Position numbers and translations under genes: made by a program
Shown: piece after piece, positions 58,880 through 64,000 of the stretch
Layout: every line of letters starts with the position of its first letter
Numbering within the stretch: the stretch's first letter is position 1
Assembly: GCF_029623955.1 (NCBI RefSeq)
Contig: NZ_JARSBP010000009.1
Location: 124,001 to 188,000, forward strand
DNA: 64,000 bases
Direction: 5' to 3'
Source: Mycobacterium sp. 236(2023)
GTDB lineage: Bacteria > Actinomycetota > Actinomycetes > Mycobacteriales > Mycobacteriaceae
Notes under the pieces: model-generated
Told to the model about the DNA's origin: nothing
Database searches by the model: none
Seen by the model: the letters and a program-made list of their open reading frames with translations, nothing else

Positions 58880-61121
58880 AATCGAAGCTCATGCTTGCAT
58901 CGTATGCTCCGGTGTTTAGAATCGCTACAAAATCGCCAGGATGAAGATCAGCGGGGATACGGAGGCCTATTGCCGGAATATCGTGCTCCATGCAGAGCCT
59001 CCCGAGAAGACAACCGCGACCGAACTCTAGCGGCTCCCACCGTCCGTTGTCTGCGCGCTTACGCAGCACATTGCGGAACCGGTTCGACGGGTCAGGGAGT
59101 TCAGATATGGAGGCATCAACTACGGCGCATCTTTCGCCACTCATCGTTCGGATGGAGATAACCCTTGAGACAATGGCCATGGACGATTCTACTAAATACT
59201 TTCCCGGCTCGAGGAACACCTGCTGTACGGACCATTCACGAGCTTGCTTGGGTTCGAGGGCGGAAACCAGAGCGGTTTCTAAGACGTGGGCACTCACCGA
59301 TCGCGACCAGCCTCCCCCTAAGTCGACGCAAGTGATCTTTTTGTGCGCGGCAGCGGCTAAGGCGCGGCCTAGAATCAATGCGGCCGACACCTCGCTTGTC
59401 CATTTCGGAGCGCCAATAACGCTTGCAGCATGATGAAAGTGTATTGCGATATCCTCGCGTTCAAGTAGGGCTAGCGCCCTAACAGCCGCTAGGAATTCTC
59501 TTCGGTCAGACAAATCAATGCCAAACCGGGAATTCAGACCGGGCGGCATCACTCGAATGCCAACTATTTTTGCGCCAATGGAGCCTTCCTTAAGCATAGC
59601 TACTATTTGTACAAGCTCAGCGACCGTATCTGCGAAAATGGCGCCAAGATGTTTATTGTAAGCAATATCAAGATTTGGCCAGAACTTGGCTGGTCCATTT
59701 AATGTCACGGTAGATTCCGAAAATCCGCCATGTATTGCCGCGCCTAGTTCGGGCTGCGAAATTACTTCCGCACCAAAGTTTCGCCCGCTTAAGATGGTCA
59801 ACACTCGATGGTCGGGATTTGTTTTTACGGAGTAGGTCAAAGAGATCGGAATTCCGGTTGACATCGAGACTCGGTCTACTACGCTGTTCAGCGCATCCGC
59901 TCGTGACTCGATCTCTGCACCTATAAAGATGCGGAGGGGTGTTTGCATTCCGCCGCATCCATCAATCGCCGCAATTAAATGGCGATCTACTTGGCTGCCT
60001 TCAAGTTCGATTTCTGCGCGGCGAGACTGCGCGGCGGGGCCGTAGTTGAGATGCCTCGAGAGCGCGGGCATATCGGACGGGTGGAACTTGCTTGCTAACT
60101 CAACCGTCATCTTTGCCTGATCTATAACCTCTTCAACAGAGTATTTTGACGGAGCTTCAAGCACTATTCGCACGAACTGACGCGTTCGGCGGGATATAAG
60201 ATCGAACTTCCGCCCTGTGTAATGAGATACGAGCCGCGCAGGAAGGTTCTTATTTGCAAACGTTGCGCCGTGAATCCATGCCGGGAATCGCGGGTTCACA
60301 TCGATAAGGAAGTCGGTCCCGTCGTGGGCATGTATGAATTCGAGTTCACAGCCGCCGCTCCAGCCGAGCTCGCGTGCTAGCCTTCGAACACGCTCCAAGA
60401 GCGGGGCTGGGACTTCTCTGACAGCCCCGCCCCATGTCTTACCTTTATCAGTGACATGTGTCTTGTACATAACGCACGCGTCCAGGAGTAGACCGTTCGC
60501 AGCGCAGAAGGCAATCGATCGTTCTGCGCCGTCGATATGGGACTGAACGATGACGCCGTTATCGCCCCAGAGCTCCACGGTTCGGTGGATCGCACCAATA
60601 AGATCTATAGGATTCGACGCGCGGTAGCCCTCGTACCGCGGCCCCTTCACCCACAAATCGTATCCGTGTCGACCAATGAAGTGTTCAATCTCAGACCTCG
60701 ACTTCAATGCGAGAGTTGGAGGTACTTGCATACCGAGACGCTGAGCGAACACTGCTGCGGGCTTTCGTGCCAAATGAAGTGATTTTGCCGGCGGTACAAT
60801 GAATCGGGCATCTGCCCGCCTATTTCGAGAGATGAGCTCCGTTTCGACATCTAGACCTGAGATAAAAATCCCTTTGTGAAGGTCGAGAAGCCCCTTCAGG
60901 TTACGGACTGCGCCCTCGGGGGAAACGTCCTGCCAGGACGGGAGAACATGAGTGTCATCAAAGATCGTCGAACTTAGTCCGGTAGATCGGCTTGAATAGT
61001 CAACTGCATGGACCTTTATTTCTGGCCACATGGACTTCAGCGCGGAAGCCGTTCCTAACGCAGGTGATGGATTTGGTCCGCTATGGGCGCCGGATAGGAA
61101 TATAGAAATATCGATCCCCAC
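58851..61121 (-). CDS. Fused ATP-grasp ligase and PLP-dependent decarboxylase (LysA/ODC class)
   Basis: 756 residues from GTG 61121, which has AGGAGG at ideal distance. Residues 1-305 are an ATP-grasp ligase: a pre-ATP-grasp start (HVGIDISIFLSG), ATP loop LWVKGPRYEGYRA, and metal-binding CELEFIHAHDG and FLIDVNPRFP (N276-P-R). Residues about 390-756 are a type III-fold PLP enzyme: the lysine K433 in LTYSVKTNPDHR, HFHHAASVIG, CVDLGGGWSR (602-604), FLEPGKYLVES, GRLCMEHD (C710, D714) and TGAYDASMSFDF. Family members decarboxylate diaminopimelate, ornithine or arginine. One chain that both ligates a carboxylate and decarboxylates an amino acid suggests an amine or amide product. First gene of the minus-strand operon. 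Confidence 0.88.
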   Translation of the reverse strand: MGIDISIFLSGAHSGPNPSPALGTASALKSMWPEIKVHAVDYSSRSTGLSSTIFDDTHVLPSWQDVSPEGAVRNLKGLLDLHKGIFISGLDVETELISRNRRADARFIVPPAKSLHLARKPAAVFAQRLGMQVPPTLALKSRSEIEHFIGRHGYDLWVKGPRYEGYRASNPIDLIGAIHRTVELWGDNGVIVQSHIDGAERSIAFCAANGLLLDACVMYKTHVTDKGKTWGGAVREVPAPLLERVRRLARELGWSGGCELEFIHAHDGTDFLIDVNPRFPAWIHGATFANKNLPARLVSHYTGRKFDLISRRTRQFVRIVLEAPSKYSVEEVIDQAKMTVELASKFHPSDMPALSRHLNYGPAAQSRRAEIELEGSQVDRHLIAAIDGCGGMQTPLRIFIGAEIESRADALNSVVDRVSMSTGIPISLTYSVKTNPDHRVLTILSGRNFGAEVISQPELGAAIHGGFSESTVTLNGPAKFWPNLDIAYNKHLGAIFADTVAELVQIVAMLKEGSIGAKIVGIRVMPPGLNSRFGIDLSDRREFLAAVRALALLEREDIAIHFHHAASVIGAPKWTSEVSAALILGRALAAAAHKKITCVDLGGGWSRSVSAHVLETALVSALEPKQAREWSVQQVFLEPGKYLVESSMAIVSRVISIRTMSGERCAVVDASISELPDPSNRFRNVLRKRADNGRWEPLEFGRGCLLGRLCMEHDIPAIGLRIPADLHPGDFVAILNTGAYDASMSFDFGKGEVGTR

Positions 61122-61549
61122 GTGCAAACCTCCTCGGAGTGCTTGAGTTTCGGGCCGCGAGACCAAAGTCGGAGCAAGTGTGATTTATACTTCCAATGTG
61201 GCCGACATCTGTTGCCGGTTATTTCATTCGACCGCTGCATAATCTTGTGACGTTTCCAGTTAGCCGATGCCGCATGGAAGTCGGCGTCATCGTATTGAGA
61301 TTGGTTCCATTTCAATACGAAGGATCGAGGTGGTAGGGTCAGTTTCGCTTTGATTGTTCCCTGCTGGCGACTCGTCGTCTCCCAAGCAACACAAACATAG
61401 CAACAGTGCTCCGCGGCTGCTATCTCCCCCTCAAGATGACCCGGTCCTATTGTGACGCACCACAATCTCATCAAATCATAGCGACCAATTGGCTATGAGT
61501 CGCAACTTCAGCGAACCTGCCGCAGCTCTGGCGCCAACGAGCATTCCTG
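61122..61549. other. Leader region of the ATP-grasp operon (428 bp)
   Basis: AT-rich. A minus-strand frame from 61474 could encode 139 residues (MRLWCVTIGPGHLEGEI start) but would overlap the ATP-grasp start by 67 bases and lacks a clear ribosome site. TATAAAT on the minus strand near 61184-61190 is a possible -10. Short minus-strand frames exist here but none has the leader/core layout of a precursor peptide. Confidence 0.45.
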
Positions 61550-62395
61550 CTAGCACTCAGGCTCATCGACCAATCGGTCCGTTCCTGCGTCTAACCCCCG
61601 GAGACCACTCGTCGCGCTTCGTGACGAGTCAGGCCCACGTCGTTTCGATCCGTCGTACCACTCCAACCAAACCTCGATACCGCGGTCTCGGAAAGTCCGT
61701 GTTCGCACCCACACTCTCGGGTCGGCGATGCGGGTCATTGTCTGCCAGGTCGGCCACACTGGCATCGGCCAGTGAACGACAATCGAGGCCATAACCTCCT
61801 GCCCCTCAGGGCCTGTATCGAGCTGCACCCCGTCCGCAACGAGCTCGTAGTAGTAACCCCCGGTAACGTCCGGGTTTGGGCGGAGTGTGAATACGGGCTC
61901 GGACACATCGTCACCGTTTAATCGGATCTCCGCTGGCCTCCACGACTCATAAGCCATCATCAGTCGGACGATGAAATCGACTGTGTCGCCGGACTGGAAC
62001 ACACTCACGAAACCCCACGGCCTGTTGGTCTCAGCTCGGTCCCTGATAATCGTCGCGAGCTTGTCCGCTCCGCGGTCACCCCGCCGGAGTGCGGTGCGCT
62101 CATCACAATGGAAATCGTTGGCATACTGGCTTTTCCGCTGATCGAGGCTATACCCGCCGATACCCCAGCCAGCCAGATAGAAAAAGGCGCCGATATCCGA
62201 TTTGGGATCGGCGCCATTCTCTTCGCGAAGCCGCTCGAGTCTGGCCCAGGCTCGTTGCAGGTCTCCCATGCCAAGCGCTTCAATCAGCTCACTCTGTCCA
62301 CTGAGGCGTTCGACCGTGGGCACATCGGGCATCCGCCGGATCGCACGCAGTTCCTCCACGAGGCGATCACGGACAGGGTCTATGAGCTTTGCCAC
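61550..62395 (-). CDS. Conserved actinobacterial protein with HTH-like middle
   Basis: 281 residues. Residues about 25-130 (PTVERLSGQSELIEALGMGD, SDIGAFFYLAGWGIGGYSLD, NDFHCDERTALRRGDRGADK) form a helical unit with a possible helix-turn-helix, seen in actinobacterial proteins of unknown role near mobile or defence genes. Residues 130-281 are beta-rich with many Trp (VVHWPMPVWPTWQTMTRIAD). Seven start-region codons are well placed. It is divergent from the three small genes to its right. Confidence 0.6.
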   Translation of the reverse strand: MAKLIDPVRDRLVEELRAIRRMPDVPTVERLSGQSELIEALGMGDLQRAWARLERLREENGADPKSDIGAFFYLAGWGIGGYSLDQRKSQYANDFHCDERTALRRGDRGADKLATIIRDRAETNRPWGFVSVFQSGDTVDFIVRLMMAYESWRPAEIRLNGDDVSEPVFTLRPNPDVTGGYYYELVADGVQLDTGPEGQEVMASIVVHWPMPVWPTWQTMTRIADPRVWVRTRTFRDRGIEVWLEWYDGSKRRGPDSSRSATSGLRGLDAGTDRLVDEPEC

Positions 62396-62498
62396 CCGTG
62401 TGCCAGCCTGCCTGTCAGTTTTGTGTCAGTGACGGCGACGCTACGGGACGACAGCCTGGAACCACCGCAACAGAGCGGAACTAAGGAGGTCTCTCGTC

Positions 62499-62807
62499 AT
62501 GAACAACGTCCCCGCATCACGGTTCAAGTCCGGAGTCGTAGAGCGGATCCCGGATGGCTTCAGCCGCACCGAGGGCAAAGAGCTGATGCACGCCACCAAC
62601 AAGGAAGTCGCCCGCGGCATCGTCGCCGCCACTCGTCTCCATGCCGCGGCCTATGTCGCCAACGTTGGCATTCAAGCGGTGGGCATGATCTCCCGCGAAG
62701 CCCAGCACCAGTCAGATGGGGATCCGACAACGACGGGCCGGATGCACCATATCGCCGACCAGTTTGCATTGGTCGCCGCCGCCGAAGTCGCCCGATTCGC
62801 GTACTGA
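62499..62807 (+). CDS. Small conserved protein, 102 aa, first of three
   Basis: Starts MNNVPASRFKSGVVERIPDG after AAGGAGG; helical C-terminus rich in Ala and His (ARGIVAATRLHAAAYVANVG, IADQFALVAAAEVARF). No family name. It is followed 12 bases later by the next small gene. Small helical proteins of this kind recur in actinobacterial mobile regions. Confidence 0.65.
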   Translation: MNNVPASRFKSGVVERIPDGFSRTEGKELMHATNKEVARGIVAATRLHAAAYVANVGIQAVGMISREAQHQSDGDPTTTGRMHHIADQFALVAAAEVARFAY

Positions 62808-62819
62808 GGAGCAAGTTCC

Positions 62820-63074
62820 ATGACCGCTGCAGATTCTCGCGAGCGAACCACGACACCGTCTCCATCTCCGTCGGTGCCACCCGGCGACAAACTCGACGCT
62901 GCCAGTGCCGTCCTCAACGACGTCCTTGAGTGCGTCGCGGCACTCCAGGACGACCTGCACATCATCGCGACCCGCCATGTCGACAGCGCTCCGGCCAGCA
63001 GTATCCATGTGCTCAACCTAAACGCCTCGCTCGCGCGTGCCGTACTGGAGTGGATCGGGCGGTGGCCGACGTGA
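62820..63074 (+). CDS. Small protein, 84 aa, second of three
   Basis: A Ser/Pro/Thr-rich N-terminus (about 25 residues) and a helical remainder (AASAVLNDVLECVAALQDDL, NLNASLARAVLEWIGRWP). GAGGAGC lies upstream. Its stop overlaps the next start as GTGA. Function unknown. Confidence 0.6.
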   Translation: MTAADSRERTTTPSPSPSVPPGDKLDAASAVLNDVLECVAALQDDLHIIATRHVDSAPASSIHVLNLNASLARAVLEWIGRWPT

Positions 63075-63310
63075 GCGATCCATTCCTCGCATCGCTCCTG
63101 AACTTCTTGCTCCTGTGGGCGGTCCTGTTTGGCGCGTACTGTGCCGCGATCCTGGCGCTGGACTGGCTCATCGCCAGTTGGCGTGAGCGGCGACTAGAGG
63201 AGAAAGCGCTCCAGGACCACCTCGACGGCATCGACGCAGAAGCGGCGCTGTCGGTTCGTAGGCTGGCAGTGGCGTTCGCCATCGCTCAGCAGCAGATGCG
63301 TGACGCTTAG
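63071..63310 (+). CDS. Small membrane protein, 79 aa, third of three
   Basis: GTG 63071 overlaps the previous stop. One membrane helix at about 8-32 (LLNFLLLWAVLFGAYCAAIL), then a charged cytoplasmic tail (RERRLEEKALQDHLDGIDAE) and a final helix. It may anchor a complex of the three small proteins; this is a guess from coupling. Confidence 0.6.
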   Translation: MSDPFLASLLNFLLLWAVLFGAYCAAILALDWLIASWRERRLEEKALQDHLDGIDAEAALSVRRLAVAFAIAQQQMRDA

Positions 63311-63614
63311 AGGCAGGAGGCGCCGTTCCTCTGACGCGCACAGCCTTACGAGCACCCTCATCGCTGCGAATTTCACAACAGAAGTGAATCGCGAAACCCA
63401 CTGCCAGAAAACACAATCTGACCCCCACTGCAATGTGTCCGGTCGCGTGTCCGATCGCCCGACCGGTCGGCCGGAACGACGATTGAGCGCCACGCTGCCT
63501 CGTCGTTAAGTCAAGACACACCCAGACCGCACATCGGCATGACCTCGCCACCACACGGGTCGATGCCTGTCTTACGTGCACCCAAAATCACTGGGAGAAA
63601 GGAGCTTCGCCCAA
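63311..63614. other. Intergenic region before the methyltransferase (304 bp)
   Basis: No gene supported. A GGTCGG/CCGACC-like GC-rich dyad occurs around 63451-63475 (GACCGGTCGGCC) and may terminate the small-gene operon or bind a controller. GAGAAAGGAG at its end is the ribosome site of the methyltransferase. Confidence 0.45.
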
Positions 63615-64000
63615 ATGTTATCTACAGAACTTGTTCTCCTACGTCGGGATGAACGGCGGTCGCTACCGAGCGGCCCCCGCAGTATTGCCCGACTCAACCG
63701 GCTTGGCCACCGGGCCGTAGCCGTCTCCGGAATCGTCCCGAACGACGGCAATCGTATCGGCACCGCCGCTCCCGAGCAGCTACGCATGATCGATCTGTTT
63801 GCAGGCATGGGCGGATTCCACGAAGCGTTCCGCCGAATCGGCGCCCGTTGCGTCTTCGCCTGCGAGAACAACCCAACCGCGAGGCGGGTCTACGAAGCCA
63901 ACTTCTGCGCCGAGTCGCCGGAACTGTTCACGGACAATCACTTTTCAGGTGACATCGCCAAGGTCGATGCCGCCGCTGTGCCCAATCACGACGTCCTCAC
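63615..64000 (+). CDS. DNA (cytosine-5-)-methyltransferase, N-terminal part (runs off the window)
   Basis: The frame from ATG 63615 is open to the window edge (128 codons seen). After a 57-residue basic N-terminal extension it reads MIDLFAGMGGFHEAFRRIGA, motif I of C5-cytosine methyltransferases (SAM binding), then CVFACENNPTARRVYEANF (motif II) and GDIAKVDA (motif III). The catalytic PC motif lies beyond the edge. It is a second such enzyme, distinct from the one at 30-31 kb, and probably opens another restriction-modification locus. ATG 63786 at motif I is a possible shorter start. Confidence 0.88.
   Translation, partial: MLSTELVLLRRDERRSLPSGPRSIARLNRLGHRAVAVSGIVPNDGNRIGTAAPEQLRMIDLFAGMGGFHEAFRRIGARCVFACENNPTARRVYEANFCAESPELFTDNHFSGDIAKVDAAAVPNHDVL

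Noticed and set aside
61055..61474. 139-codon frame just upstream of the ATP-grasp gene, possible precursor or partner
   Set aside because: It would overlap the well-supported ATP-grasp start by 67 bases, lacks a ribosome site and has no leader/core pattern.

Overview
The window looks like chromosomal DNA of a fast-growing mycobacterium (Mycolicibacterium type). It is high-GC, uses many GTG starts and ATGA/GTGA gene overlaps, and carries mycobacterial hallmarks: a WhiB protein, an Lsr2 protein, ESX-type WXG100-like proteins, many short lipoproteins, and FadE/SDR/DUF35-thiolase catabolic genes. No rRNA, tRNA or CRISPR array was seen, and no integrase gene was recognised.

Region 1 (1 to about 18.8 kb) reads as ordinary chromosome. 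It holds the tail of a class III adenylate cyclase, a DUF1445 protein coupled to an MHS-type transporter, and a CoA-thioester/steroid-like catabolic block: SDR, SnoaL-like protein, zinc-type dehydrogenase, IclR regulator, DUF35 plus a thiolase without the usual cysteine, a double-length acyl-CoA dehydrogenase, an epimerase, a TetR regulator, an SRPBCC protein, a sulfatase, an amidohydrolase, an AraC regulator, a second TetR, WhiB and an alpha/beta hydrolase. Three divergent promoters carry clear palindromic operators. The region ends in an AraC-type gene that stops before its DNA-binding domain, the likely left edge of an inserted island.

Region 2 (18.8 to 33 kb) is a defence-type island. It has an SF2 helicase with a zinc-ribbon partner. 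Next comes a five-gene overlapping operon: a large ParB-like protein, a 69-aa protein, a sigma factor, an XRE regulator and an ImmA/IrrE protease. Then comes a NaeI-type restriction-modification locus with endonuclease, C5 methyltransferase, Vsr repair nuclease, an HNH nuclease and several unknown companions.

Region 3 (33 to 50.3 kb) is a surface and toxin region. It contains a 413-aa protein with a possible nuclease motif and a hydrophobic tail, an exported three-FN3 protein, and a run of lipoproteins and small immunity-like genes. Among these is what looks like a deletion fusion of an ESX toxin head to an immunity lipoprotein. It also has a coupled four-gene HTH cassette, an Lsr2 paralogue, an ESX-type toxin with a Tox-REase-5-like end plus an Imm52-like partner, an XRE gene and two exported small proteins.

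Region 4 (50.5 to 54.3 kb) is an XRE plus HEPN-like operon whose second gene is split by a complete IS21-family element. The element has inverted ends and a perfect 5-bp target duplication, so the ancestral 442-aa frame can be rebuilt exactly.

Region 5 (54.4 to 61.2 kb) is visibly more AT-rich. It encodes a compact, unfamiliar set: a GNAT acetyltransferase, a C39-like cysteine peptidase, a cobalamin-type radical SAM enzyme, a transglutaminase-fold protein, and a single protein joining an ATP-grasp ligase to a decarboxylase of the ornithine/diaminopimelate class. This is the best candidate for an undescribed system, probably making or modifying an amino-acid or peptide product. The last 2.5 kb has an unknown regulator-like protein, three small coupled genes, and the start of another DNA C5-cytosine methyltransferase that runs off the window.
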